From an uncultured Bacteriovoracaceae bacterium (lineage in GTDB: Bacteria > Bdellovibrionota > Bacteriovoracia > Bacteriovoracales > Bacteriovoracaceae), in assembly GCA_937923325.1 (NCBI GenBank), contig CAKZUQ010000016.1:1-64000 (forward strand): DNA of 64,000 nt, read 5' to 3'. Numbering within the stretch: position 1 is the first letter of the stretch; each line of letters starts with the position of its first letter. Shown one piece after another: positions 44,646-53,283 of this stretch. Made by a program: the position numbers and the translations under genes. The notes below the pieces were generated by a model. That model saw nothing but the letters and a program-made list of their open reading frames with translations, made no database searches and had not been told where the DNA came from.

Positions 44646-44674
44646 TTGACAGAGTTATTCAATAACTTTATCTT
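44646..44674 (+). promoter_or_regulatory. Sigma-70-type promoter of tRNA-Met
   Basis: A perfect TTGACA at 44646-44651, a 17-base spacer and TATCTT at 44669-44674. Transcription would begin about 10 bases before the tRNA. Confidence 0.6.
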
Positions 44675-44691
44675 ATTTTTACTTTAAATAT

Positions 44692-44768
44692 AGCGACGTA
44701 GCTCAGTTGGTTAGAGCATCGGATTCATATCCCGGGGGTCGGCAGTTCAACTCTGCCCGTCGCTACCA
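44692..44768 (+). tRNA. tRNA-Met (CAT anticodon), elongator type
   Basis: 77 bases with encoded CCA. The acceptor stem AGCGACG pairs with CGTCGCT; the D arm is GCTC/GAGC; the anticodon loop TTCATAT holds CAT at positions 34-36; the T arm is GGCAG/CTGCC with loop TTCAACT. Position 1 is paired, and the anticodon stem lacks three G-C pairs, so it is not the initiator. CAT could also be tRNA-Ile2 modified by TilS, but the body (GGATTCATA, then CGG and GGTCGGCAG) resembles elongator tRNA-Met. The closing pair at 31-39 is A-C, which is common in this type. Confidence 0.9.
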
Positions 44769-44772
44769 TTTC

Positions 44773-46056
44773 TTAGTTTAAGCCTTTTTGTTCAAAACTT
44801 CTATTAAGTACTTGTAATCCTAACCTCTTACTTTTACAGTTCTCTATACATTCATTAACTAGTGCTTTAGTTAAGTCTTCAAGAATAGTTGATTCTTCAT
44901 GAAGTTCAAAGTGAGCTTGATAAAGAATCTTGTCAAAGTTTGCTAAACTGTCTTTTTTCTTCTTTTTTCTAGATTCATTTACTTTGTTAAAGTTTAATCT
45001 CGTATTCCAAAGTAAACTTAATGTGAAGTCACTTGTTGCATTCCAAGACTGCTCAAGAGCTGGATGATAGAATGTTCTATTCTTTAATTTTTTTGTTTTG
45101 TTACTCGAAATATTTTTAATTTTTTTGTATATTTGCTTATCTTTTGTTTGTGATATCCTTGCTGCAAAATAATCTGCTACGCCTTCAATTACTGGAACAG
45201 AGTGTACTGTTTTCATTGTATCAGATAGAGCAATGTGCGAAAATTCATGATATATGATATCCGGAACTAATGCAGTATCAATAAAGTAATATTTCTCTGT
45301 AAATGGTTTATCTAGGTATTTACTAACTTCTACTAATCCATATAAACCTGCAATAACTGCTAATCTTTCGATTGATTTGTTTAAGTATGTAGTCCCAAAT
45401 GTTGGTGATGCAATTACACCTAGTCCTCCGTATAGCAACGCATTTCCTTGATAGTCAACAATTGGTTCTTTTAATAGTTTCAATCCTTGATGAACAGGAT
45501 TGTTTCCAATTGATTTAACATTCTTTCTTGTTTCAAATTTTTTCATTGGACTAAACCATATTTCTTGGCCCCAAGTCTTTTTTTCTTTTATAAATCTAGG
45601 AGTCTTTCCTTCTGGAGTTGACCATGCATTGTTGAAATTTTTCGTATGGTTTTCATGTTTGTAATGCCTTGTTTTTGAATATGAATTAGTTATATTTAAT
45701 CTGATCGTTAATTGCTCTAGATTTTTAACGTAATCATTTTCAAGTTCATTTACCCAGTAGTTTCTTGCTTGCGTTAAATGGTAATAAACATTGGCCGCTT
45801 TTTTCACAAGCTCAATATTGCCATCAAAACTTATTGGATCATTCGAAGTTCCCTGTACTACTTTAAAGAATTTTCCTTCAAATGTTTTTTCACAAAACAT
45901 ATCTTTTAGTTCTCTTGTTTGAAATGAGTAGTCTTTCTTACTTTTTACTAATACTTTAAAGTTATTTGTGCACACTTTTTGAGCAAATAAACTTGTATTC
46001 ATTATAGATAAAAATAATAACGCTTTATTAATTGATAAACGTGGCAGCATGGTCAT
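44773..46056 (-). CDS. Exported protein with HExxH zinc-metallopeptidase motif
   Basis: 427 residues with a signal peptide (ALLFLSIMNTSLFAQ, cleavage after FAQ). The motif YHEFSHIAL places H270-E271-x-x-H274, and Glu291 in IEGVADYFAAR follows 16 residues after the second His. This is a gluzincin-like arrangement of three zinc ligands. A small-residue hydrophobic helix (NALLYGGLGVIASPTFG) lies before it, and the N-terminal 200 residues and C-terminus are unrecognised. It overlaps the upstream gene by 29 bases and has its own AAGGAGA site. A periplasmic or secreted peptidase is likely; the family is not recognised. Confidence 0.72.
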   Translation of the reverse strand: MTMLPRLSINKALLFLSIMNTSLFAQKVCTNNFKVLVKSKKDYSFQTRELKDMFCEKTFEGKFFKVVQGTSNDPISFDGNIELVKKAANVYYHLTQARNYWVNELENDYVKNLEQLTIRLNITNSYSKTRHYKHENHTKNFNNAWSTPEGKTPRFIKEKKTWGQEIWFSPMKKFETRKNVKSIGNNPVHQGLKLLKEPIVDYQGNALLYGGLGVIASPTFGTTYLNKSIERLAVIAGLYGLVEVSKYLDKPFTEKYYFIDTALVPDIIYHEFSHIALSDTMKTVHSVPVIEGVADYFAARISQTKDKQIYKKIKNISSNKTKKLKNRTFYHPALEQSWNATSDFTLSLLWNTRLNFNKVNESRKKKKKDSLANFDKILYQAHFELHEESTILEDLTKALVNECIENCKSKRLGLQVLNRSFEQKGLN

Positions 46057-47458
46057 TATCTTCTCCTTTAATTGATAGCTTTTTTACTATTCCTTCTACT
46101 ATTGATAGGCCTATTGTAGCTGCCACATTAAATGGTGGAGGTACAAAGAATAAACTTAAGCCTGTGAATCTAAAAATGTAACCAGTAATTCTTTCAAATT
46201 TCGTTTTTGATGGATTCCACAAATCATCATATCGTACAACATAGTTAATATCTTCTATTGTTACATAACCAGTTTCGAATGCTGCCATTACAACTTCTTC
46301 GTAAAAAATTTTTTTCTCGATGAAAGTACTCATCATTTGAAGATCATGTATGTCTTTTCTCATTCTTTTTCTTGCTAAATTGTATTGACTTTGAGTATCT
46401 AGTTCAATTTTTTCAACATAGTTTTCTTTTGTTCCATCAGCATTATTTATAACAAAACTTTGAGTTATGACTGGTGCATTTGCTGTTACGTCCGGGTCAA
46501 CTCCCATTCTCCATGATGCCTTTTGTAAAACTTGGGCCATAAGTATAATTTGAGTTACATCATACTTTTGATATAGCTTGGTTCTTTGTGTTAACTTTTT
46601 GTACCACCTTAATTTATTTGTCGAAAACTCATCTTCTTCTAAGTTGATGTCTTCAACATTATAATTAGAATTTCTTGTTTTCATTTTATTTTTAGCACCA
46701 AATATTATGTCATAATAATCTCTTAGTCTGAGCTTTCTCTTTGTAATAAATGATTTTTTTCTTAAGTACTCAATCGATTGAAATGTTGTCTTTGTTATTA
46801 GTTTCTTCTTTAAAGCATCCAGATTAGTTACTTTAAGAGCTTTAAGTCTTTCCTTGTTATTTATTTTTTTATTTTTTGGTATTTTTACTGTGAATTTCAA
46901 TATGCTGAATCTTGAATATAAACATTGTATATCCTCTTCTGCATCTGTGAAGTTTTGATAAAGTTCTGTTGTTTTATTTGACTGTAAAACTTCTCTTGCG
47001 TATTTATTATTGAGGCCTCTTAACTTTATTTTTTTATTGGGGTTCAGAAGCTTTAAGGCATGATAATCATCATTTAAGTTTAAAGATGTATCAAGGTATA
47101 TGTCATCAATAAAATTTGATATTCTTAGTTGTTTTAAGTAATTATCGATACTCAACTTTGAGTTATCCAAGCTATAACTTTCTAAGTTTTCTTTAAATAA
47201 AGAAATTAAATTCAATTCGCATTTAGTTTTATTTCTTTCGATAAGCTTTCTTGTTGCCTGGAAAAAAGCATCTTTGTATTTACTGACAAGTTCAGTGTCT
47301 ATAATAATGTTTTTCTTTTCTTTTTTGCTAATAATTCTCGATATGACTTCTTTGTCATTTTTTAAAAGATCTAGATCTTTTTCGCTTTTATAGAATGTAC
47401 TCGCATGAGTTGTAAGGGTTCCAATTAATAGAATTGTAGTTATGTATATATGTTTCAT
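46028..47458 (-). CDS. Exported protein of unknown function, partner of the metallopeptidase gene
   Basis: 476 residues. The signal peptide is MKHIYITTILLIGTLTTHAS. The mature region is Lys-, Asn- and Leu-rich and mostly helical. Near the C-terminus a hydrophobic segment (YIFRFTGLSLFFVPPPFNVAATIGLSIVEGIV, listed here by start and end only as residues about 425-458) could insert in a membrane. No known family or motif is seen. It shares 29 bases with the following metallopeptidase gene, so the two are translated together and probably work together. Confidence 0.6.
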   Translation of the reverse strand: MKHIYITTILLIGTLTTHASTFYKSEKDLDLLKNDKEVISRIISKKEKKNIIIDTELVSKYKDAFFQATRKLIERNKTKCELNLISLFKENLESYSLDNSKLSIDNYLKQLRISNFIDDIYLDTSLNLNDDYHALKLLNPNKKIKLRGLNNKYAREVLQSNKTTELYQNFTDAEEDIQCLYSRFSILKFTVKIPKNKKINNKERLKALKVTNLDALKKKLITKTTFQSIEYLRKKSFITKRKLRLRDYYDIIFGAKNKMKTRNSNYNVEDINLEEDEFSTNKLRWYKKLTQRTKLYQKYDVTQIILMAQVLQKASWRMGVDPDVTANAPVITQSFVINNADGTKENYVEKIELDTQSQYNLARKRMRKDIHDLQMMSTFIEKKIFYEEVVMAAFETGYVTIEDINYVVRYDDLWNPSKTKFERITGYIFRFTGLSLFFVPPPFNVAATIGLSIVEGIVKKLSIKGEDNDHAATFIN

Positions 47459-48032
47459 TCTTGAGTAGTTGCATGTCGTGTGCCATTTAATTTATCATAA
47501 TTTCAAGCATTTAAAACTTCATGCTAATCATCAAGTGTTGATTTATTGAGGAAGTGACAATAGTTTCTACAAAATATACCTGTTTAGTTTTTATTTAGTA
47601 TCTAAAATCGTATTTACAAATTCTATTCTAAGTTATGTGTAAAGTTGTCTTATTAATAGTTAATATATTCTGTTGAGTGATTTATAGAGTTTTCAATTTC
47701 AGAGCGCTATTTCTATATAGTAGTTCTATAATAATTAGTTTTTAATAGATTTAATGCTTTTTTTTGTATGAAGTGGCGCAAAAAAAAAATGAATAGCTGT
47801 TTATATTTTAATTGGAATTAAATCGACGCTAAATAGAGAAAAACATGTAAAATGTTAATACAGTTTTAATAATCTAAGTATCTAAAATATTGACAAAATT
47901 TAAAAATAAAAAAATATATTTCATCAAATATAGACACTTTGCGTTGAAGTCGTTTGTGCTTCGTGTTACTCTTGATTGAATTAGTATATTTTATTGTATT
48001 TTTATTTATATAAAAACAAACAAAGGAAAAAA
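47459..48032. other. Non-coding divergent region before the collagen-like gene
   Basis: 574 bases of very A+T-rich DNA between a minus-strand gene start and a plus-strand gene start. No open frame of interest and no RNA gene were found. It holds a candidate promoter at 47890 and the collagen-like gene's Shine-Dalgarno AAAGGAAAA just before 48033. The length suggests room for regulatory sites that I cannot identify. Confidence 0.6.
47890..47920 (+). promoter_or_regulatory. Candidate promoter of the collagen-like gene
   Basis: TTGACA at 47890-47895 and TATATT at 47915-47920 with a 19-base spacer, which is longer than ideal. The leader to the start would be about 105 bases. Confidence 0.35.
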
Positions 48033-49445
48033 ATGAACTTCAAACCTATTAGTAAAGCTGTATTTACAGCAGTTTCATTTGCTCTTTTATCTAACTCTAC
48101 AGCGTTTGCATATTCAAACACTAGAGCAATGATTGAAGAGTCTTATGTTAAGACACAAAAATCAGTAAATCTTCAAGAGATTAATGATGTTCTGGATGAG
48201 TACCAGTATTACATGGATGGCTGGGATGGCCGTGATATTGGGTATAAGCAAGAGAATGAAACACGTTTGAGAAATGGTTTAAGAGCTCTTTTGAGTACTG
48301 GAACTTCAATAGCAGATGTTCAGACAGTTATGGAGTCAAGAATTTTAAACCCACAAAAGAGAGAAGACTATAGAAGATTAGTCAGTTCTTTGAAAGTTCA
48401 AAATTTATCTGAGGAGAGGATTGCACAGGTTACAATGAACTTTATGGAAGATACTGATCAGACAGGAGCTGCCTTTGAATCAAAAAGTTCTAAAACTACT
48501 TTTACAACAATTGCTATTATAGTTGGTGTTGCATTAGTGGCAACGGTTACTGTTTTAATGATTATAGAATTAAGAAAATTGAAGAATGGTGAATATGACG
48601 GACGAGATGGTGTTGACGGACGCGATGGTGTTGACGGTAGAGATGGTAAAGACGGTAGAGATGGTATTGATGGTAAAGATGGTATTGACGGTAAAGACGG
48701 AATTGACGGTAAAGACGGAATTGACGGAATTGACGGTAAAGACGGAATTGACGGAGTTGACGGAAAAGATGGTATAGACGGAGTTGACGGAGCCGATGGT
48801 AAAGACGGAATCGACGGAGTTGACGGAGTTGACGGAAAAGATGGTATAGACGGAGTTGACGGAGCCGATGGTAAAGACGGAATCGACGGAGCTGACGGAA
48901 AAGATGGTATAGACGGAGTTGACGGAGCTGATGGTAAAGACGGAATCGACGGAGTTGACGGTAAGGACGGAATCGACGGAGCTGACGGAGCCGATGGTAA
49001 AGACGGAATCGACGGAGCTGACGGAGCTGATGGTAAAGACGGAATCGACGGAGTTGACGGAGTTGACGGAAAAGATGGAGCTGACGGAAAAGACGGAGCT
49101 GACGGAAAAGATGGTCTAAACGGTGAAAATGGTATAGACGGAGTTGACGGAAAAGATGGTCTAAAGGGTGATAAAGGTCACGATGGTCAGCGCGGTGAAA
49201 AAGGTGAGAAAGGTGACAAGGGTGATAAAGGTCACAATGGTCAGCGCGGTGAAAAAGGTGAGAAAGGTGACAAAGGTGATAAAGGTCACGATGGTCAGCG
49301 CGGTGAAAGAGGATTTAGAGGTTATAAAGGTCATACTGGTATGAAAGGAGCCAAGGGTGATAAAGGTGATAAAGGTGATAAAGGTGATAGAGGTGAAGCT
49401 GGTATGAATGGATGCCATTGGAACCAAAGGCACTGTAATGACTAG
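48033..49445 (+). CDS. Collagen-like protein with 90 proline-free Gly-X-Y triplets
   Basis: 470 residues from the ATG at 48033; the frame can be extended upstream only to TTG 47994, which has no good site. Order of parts: signal peptide (VFTAVSFALLSNSTAFA), a helical domain of about 130 residues, and a strongly hydrophobic helix near 158-180 followed by ELRKLKNG. The Gly-X-Y region spans residues 190-459, 90 triplets without a break. The first about 60 triplets are G-x-D (GID, GVD, GAD, GKD), the last about 30 mainly GEK, GDK, GQR. The end, GMNGCHWNQRHCND, has two Cys that may crosslink chains. No proline occurs in the triplets. Its own terminator follows. A surface stalk or adhesin is the likeliest role. 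Confidence 0.85.
   Translation: MNFKPISKAVFTAVSFALLSNSTAFAYSNTRAMIEESYVKTQKSVNLQEINDVLDEYQYYMDGWDGRDIGYKQENETRLRNGLRALLSTGTSIADVQTVMESRILNPQKREDYRRLVSSLKVQNLSEERIAQVTMNFMEDTDQTGAAFESKSSKTTFTTIAIIVGVALVATVTVLMIIELRKLKNGEYDGRDGVDGRDGVDGRDGKDGRDGIDGKDGIDGKDGIDGKDGIDGIDGKDGIDGVDGKDGIDGVDGADGKDGIDGVDGVDGKDGIDGVDGADGKDGIDGADGKDGIDGVDGADGKDGIDGVDGKDGIDGADGADGKDGIDGADGADGKDGIDGVDGVDGKDGADGKDGADGKDGLNGENGIDGVDGKDGLKGDKGHDGQRGEKGEKGDKGDKGHNGQRGEKGEKGDKGDKGHDGQRGERGFRGYKGHTGMKGAKGDKGDKGDKGDRGEAGMNGCHWNQRHCND
48600..49409 (+). repeat. Internal collagen-type repeat DNA, including 54-bp tandem units
   Basis: A period-9 repeat runs across 810 bases. In the first part, 36-bp and 27-bp blocks of GGA-x-x-GAC type recur irregularly. 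At 49176-49309 a 54-bp unit starting GGTCACGATGGTCAGCGC is present at 49176, 49230 and (partly) 49284. Near-identical copies make length change by slippage or recombination likely. Confidence 0.9.
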
Positions 49446-49486
49446 TTTGATAAGCTTTAAACTATAAAAAAATACACATAGTTAAG

Positions 49487-49516
49487 AAGAGGGAGTTTTT
49501 ACTTCCTCTTTTTAAT
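49487..49516 (+). terminator. Terminator after the collagen-like gene
   Basis: AAGAGGGAG at 49487-49495 pairs with CTTCCTCTT at 49502-49510 with one G-T pair, and a T-run follows. Confidence 0.8.
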
Positions 49517-50146
49517 TTCATTTAAATGTCTGTTTTTCGTTCAAGCTTTATCTGTTTTTTTGCTTGTCAGTAATCATAGCCCAGACTTTAATCAAAAGCG
49601 GTATGGTAAGTTAAGAAAATTATGACCATAGCCAATGTTGATACAAGGCACTTTATTTTAACACTAACTACTCTGAGCAGGCTTATATAAATCAAGTATA
49701 TCAAATAATACAACTCTGTAGAAAAGATTTAGGGATTGAAGCTAAAAGTCTTAAATGAAATCTCGCTTATTCTTAACTAAAGCTAATGATTGTAAAACAG
49801 ATTAATTTTGGACTCAGGAAGAATATTGTTTTTGTATTATCCTATGGTTGTTTTTAACAACTTTAAATAACTTAAGTCATATTCGCTTATAAAGTCTTCA
49901 TGAAGATATCTTCTTATGTTTGAATAAAAAAAAATCAAAAGTATTATTATGATTAACAAGTATCTATCACTTTTGTTTATTAGCAAATAGTAAACGTGAA
50001 GGTCTAGTAAGAAGACGGTTGAGTTTAAACAGAGTAATTTAACAGAGCGTTATGTCTAAAAAAAGAGGACCCACGAGATACTTGAGATGTGAATAAGGTT
50101 CTAGTTTAATATACATTTTCGATAAATTTATCTATAATTTTACTAT
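49517..50146. other. Non-coding region before tilS with a possible gene remnant
   Basis: 630 bases with no full gene. On the plus strand 49642-49755 is a 38-codon open stretch with protein-like composition (for example QVYQIIQLCRKDLGIEAKSL), flanked by stop codons and with no start, which could be a decayed gene fragment. Two overlapping palindromes, TCTTCATGAAGA at 49895 and GAAGATATCTTC at 49902, and GATAAATTTATC at 50121, are present. These are possible protein-binding sites or chance in A+T-rich DNA. No tRNA or terminator other than that of the collagen-like gene was found. Confidence 0.45.
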
Positions 50147-51325
50147 ATGCCAAAAAAATTTCAGAACCACTTTCAAAATTTTATTGAAAAACATTCTTTA
50201 CTGAATAATGGAAAGAATATAGTTGTTTCTTTTTCTGGAGGAATAGATTCCGTTGTATTAGTTGATTTATTAATTAGTTGCGGATATTCCAAAAATCTAT
50301 TGATAATTCATTATAATCATTTAAATAGGAGAGGTAATGCAAAAGATGAAGAATTTGTAAGGTCATTTTGTAAAGAGCGAGATCTCGATTTTCAAATCAT
50401 TAGGCTTGAAGGTCTACCGCAGAGTAACTTTGAAAGTACTGCAAGAGACAGAAGGTATAAGAGTCTTAAAAGTATTGCAAAGGGATATCCTTTACTATTT
50501 GGCCATCATATTGATGATTCATTTGAATGGTCACTAATGCAACAGTTTAAATCATCATCACTTAGGAACTCTATTGGTATTCCCTTAGTCAATGAAAACA
50601 TTGTAAGACCACTTATGTGTTTCTCTAAAATCCAAATCCTTTATTATGCAAAGTTAAGAGATTTAGAATTCTCACAAGATCCAACAAACGCCTCTTTAAA
50701 TTATGAGCGAAATTATGTTAGAAATATTATTGTCCCAGCAATAAAGAAGAAGTACCCTTCTTATTTAAAGAACTATGTATCAAGGGCCAATCAACTCGCT
50801 TTAAAGTTTAATTTATCTTCTTTAAAGCAAAAAGAATTTACATGCTTTGAAGGAACTGACTACTCAGAGCTTTATTCCTTTGATCATACTGGTGAGTATG
50901 ATCGATTAGATGAGTTGATTAATACTCAAGTAAAGAGATTAAGTTCAAAAAAACGTGGTTCAACTAGACTTCAAATTGAAAAAGTTAAAAAAGCATTGAA
51001 AAATAATAGTTTAGGACCATTAAGCTTAGTTGATGGAATTAAAGTTTATGTATCCTATAATCACCTTTATATATCTAAACGTATGCCATGGAGCTCTTCT
51101 TCTAAGAATTATTCTAAAGTTGGAATAGAAGATTTTATTTGTTTGTTGCTTGATAGGAAAACTTTTTTTTGTAATTTCTGTAAAGTTAAAAACTATAAAT
51201 TGAACACCATTAATCGCTCTTATCCTTTTGATGTCAATACTAAAGGGAAGATTGCACCTCTAGATCTTTTGCGACAATGGAATAAACCTCAAAATAAAAA
51301 TAAACTTCTAGATCTTGTTTTTTAA
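50147..51325 (+). CDS. tilS: tRNA(Ile)-lysidine synthetase
   Basis: 392 residues. The PP-loop SFSGGIDSVVLVDLL near residues 29-42 binds ATP. Also present: IHYNHLNRRGNAKDEEFV, GHHIDDSFEWSLMQQF and RDLEFSQDPTNASLNYERNYVRNIIVP, the latter being the N-type tRNA-recognition block. TilS converts C34 of tRNA-Ile(CAU) to lysidine. The C-terminal half is diverged, as is common. It begins the tilS-ftsH-folP run, a conserved order in many bacteria. No clear Shine-Dalgarno is seen before the ATG. Confidence 0.92.
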   Translation: MPKKFQNHFQNFIEKHSLLNNGKNIVVSFSGGIDSVVLVDLLISCGYSKNLLIIHYNHLNRRGNAKDEEFVRSFCKERDLDFQIIRLEGLPQSNFESTARDRRYKSLKSIAKGYPLLFGHHIDDSFEWSLMQQFKSSSLRNSIGIPLVNENIVRPLMCFSKIQILYYAKLRDLEFSQDPTNASLNYERNYVRNIIVPAIKKKYPSYLKNYVSRANQLALKFNLSSLKQKEFTCFEGTDYSELYSFDHTGEYDRLDELINTQVKRLSSKKRGSTRLQIEKVKKALKNNSLGPLSLVDGIKVYVSYNHLYISKRMPWSSSSKNYSKVGIEDFICLLLDRKTFFCNFCKVKNYKLNTINRSYPFDVNTKGKIAPLDLLRQWNKPQNKNKLLDLVF

Positions 51326-51393
51326 GAACTTGCCACCATCTTTTAAGGGACTTACACTATAAGTGAAAAAACCGATCAAATATTAGGAAGAAG

Positions 51394-53283
51394 ATGAAAA
51401 AACAACAAAAAACTGTAGCATTATGGATTGTGCTTTTGCTCATTGTAGCTTTCGCTATGAAGCAATTAGACCAAAAGAACCCTGCTTTAAAGAACATTAG
51501 TTATTCTGAGTTCATTGACTCTGTTGATCAAGGACGAGTTAAGGATGTAGTATTTCAAGGACAAAATACTATAAGAGGAAAGTTTGTTGATGGATTTGAA
51601 GGTGGAAAACACTTTGAGTTAACTGGTAATACTGGTGATGCAACATTTAATATCCTCAGGTCAAAAGGCATTACTCCAAACTATAAACCTGAAGAGAAAC
51701 AAAGCTTTTTGTCTACTTTATTTATAAATTGGTTTCCAATGATACTTATATTCGTTGTCTTTATGTTCTTTTTAAAGCAACTCCAGTCCGGTGGTGGCAA
51801 GGCAATGAGTTTTGGAAAATCTAAGGCTAAAATGCTAAATGAATCGGCTAAAAAGGTTAACTTTACAGACGTAAGTGGCGTAGAAGAAGCAAAAGAGGAA
51901 CTTGTAGAAGTTGTCGACTTCTTAAAAGAGCCTAAGAAATATACTAAGCTTGGTGGTAAAATCCCAAAAGGCGTACTACTAATTGGTCCTCCTGGTACAG
52001 GTAAGACTTTATTGGCCAGAGCTGTTGCAGGAGAAGCAGGAGTTCCATTTTTTTCTATCTCTGGGTCTGATTTTGTAGAAATGTTTGTCGGAGTTGGTGC
52101 TTCTAGGGTGAGAGATTTATTTGAGCAAGGTAAAAAGAATGCCCCTTGTATCATTTTTATTGATGAAATTGATGCTGTTGGTAGACATAGAGGTGGTGGA
52201 ACTGGTGGTGGTCACGATGAGCGAGAGCAAACTCTAAACCAGATGCTTGTTGAGATGGATGGATTTGAGTCAAATGAAGGTGTAATCATAATGGCTGCGA
52301 CTAACAGAGTTGATGTTTTAGATCCTGCATTGTTAAGACCTGGTAGGTTTGATAGACGTGTAAATGTAGGAAGACCAGATGTAAGAGGAAGATTAGGAAT
52401 CTTAAAAGTACATACAAAGAAATCTCCATTGTCTGATGATGTGAATTTAGAAGTTATTGCAAAAGGAACACCAGGTTTTACAGGGGCTGATTTAGCAAAT
52501 CTTGTAAATGAAGCTGCCTTATTAGCAGCAAGAGAAAATAAAGATAAACTGCACAACATAGATTTTGAAAATGCTAAAGACAAAGTTCTTATGGGTGTAG
52601 AGAGAAAGTCTATGGTTATTTCTGATGAAGAAAAAAGAAATACTGCATTTCATGAAATTGGACATGCTCTTGTTGGATTAAAACTCCCTCATACAGATAG
52701 AATTCATAAAGTTTCTATCATACCGCGAGGTGGTGCACTTGGAGTAACTGTATCATTACCTAGCGAGGATAGATTAAGTATATCAAAAGCCCGTGCAAAT
52801 AATGAAATAGCTATGATGCTAGGTGGAAGGCTTGCTGAAGAATTAATATTTGAAGATTACACAGCAGGCGCTTCTAACGACATTGAAAGGGCAACAGATC
52901 TAGCTAAGAAAATGGTTTGTAACTGGGGAATGAGCGATAAGCTGGGAACCATTAACTTTACTCAGAATCCTAATACTCCATTCGGCTATGGGCCAGGCGC
53001 TGATAACTCAACTTACTCTGAAGAAACAGCAAGAGTTATTGATGAAGAGGTTTCAAAAATAATTAGACAGAATTACGATATAGCTAAAAAGATATTACAG
53101 GAAAATAAGGAAGAACTTAATCTTCTATCTGAGAAATTGATTCTTTGGGAAACCTTAGATGGACAGCAAATTGATGATTTACTTGAAGGTAAAGATATTG
53201 GTGTTCCAATGGCCAATGTTGCTCCAAAAGAAGAGGTTAAAACTAAATCAGATGATCTTGAAGAAAAAACTGAACAAGCGTAA
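51394..53283 (+). CDS. ftsH: ATP-dependent zinc metalloprotease FtsH
   Basis: 629 residues. Two membrane helices (about 8-25 and 107-128) bracket a periplasmic domain. The AAA+ module has Walker A GPPGTGKT (198-205), Walker [16 protein letters not shown], and the second region of homology with [20 protein letters not shown]. The peptidase zinc site is H420-E421-I-G-H424, with the third ligand in the downstream [12 protein letters not shown] region. FtsH degrades membrane and regulatory proteins. The gene follows tilS by 68 bases and has an AGGAAGAAG ribosome binding site. An acidic C-terminal tail is typical. Confidence 0.97.
   Translation: MKKQQKTVALWIVLLLIVAFAMKQLDQKNPALKNISYSEFIDSVDQGRVKDVVFQGQNTIRGKFVDGFEGGKHFELTGNTGDATFNILRSKGITPNYKPEEKQSFLSTLFINWFPMILIFVVFMFFLKQLQSGGGKAMSFGKSKAKMLNESAKKVNFTDVSGVEEAKEELVEVVDFLKEPKKYTKLGGKIPKGVLLIGPPGTGKTLLARAVAGEAGVPFFSISGSDFVEMFVGVGASRVRDLFEQGKKNAPCIIFIDEIDAVGRHRGGGTGGGHDEREQTLNQMLVEMDGFESNEGVIIMAATNRVDVLDPALLRPGRFDRRVNVGRPDVRGRLGILKVHTKKSPLSDDVNLEVIAKGTPGFTGADLANLVNEAALLAARENKDKLHNIDFENAKDKVLMGVERKSMVISDEEKRNTAFHEIGHALVGLKLPHTDRIHKVSIIPRGGALGVTVSLPSEDRLSISKARANNEIAMMLGGRLAEELIFEDYTAGASNDIERATDLAKKMVCNWGMSDKLGTINFTQNPNTPFGYGPGADNSTYSEETARVIDEEVSKIIRQNYDIAKKILQENKEELNLLSEKLILWETLDGQQIDDLLEGKDIGVPMANVAPKEEVKTKSDDLEEKTEQA

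Noticed and set aside
44692..44768. Initiator tRNA-fMet or tRNA-Ile2
   Set aside because: Positions 1-72 are paired and the anticodon stem lacks three G-C pairs, against an initiator. Similarity of the body to elongator tRNA-Met argues against Ile2, though CAT alone cannot exclude it.
48600..49409. Dense repeats that could suggest a CRISPR array
   Set aside because: The period is 9 bases and its multiples, there are no unique spacers, and it is translated in frame as collagen.
48586..49433. Open frames on both strands in the collagen repeat, with repetitive TEL/VKT or TFI peptides
   Set aside because: They are frame shadows of the Gly-X-Y repeat, which lacks stop codons in several frames. 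The true frame has a signal peptide and a terminator.
52212..52583. Minus-strand open frame inside ftsH
   Set aside because: A shadow of the ftsH coding sequence, with no start signal and low-complexity Ser/Thr/Phe composition.
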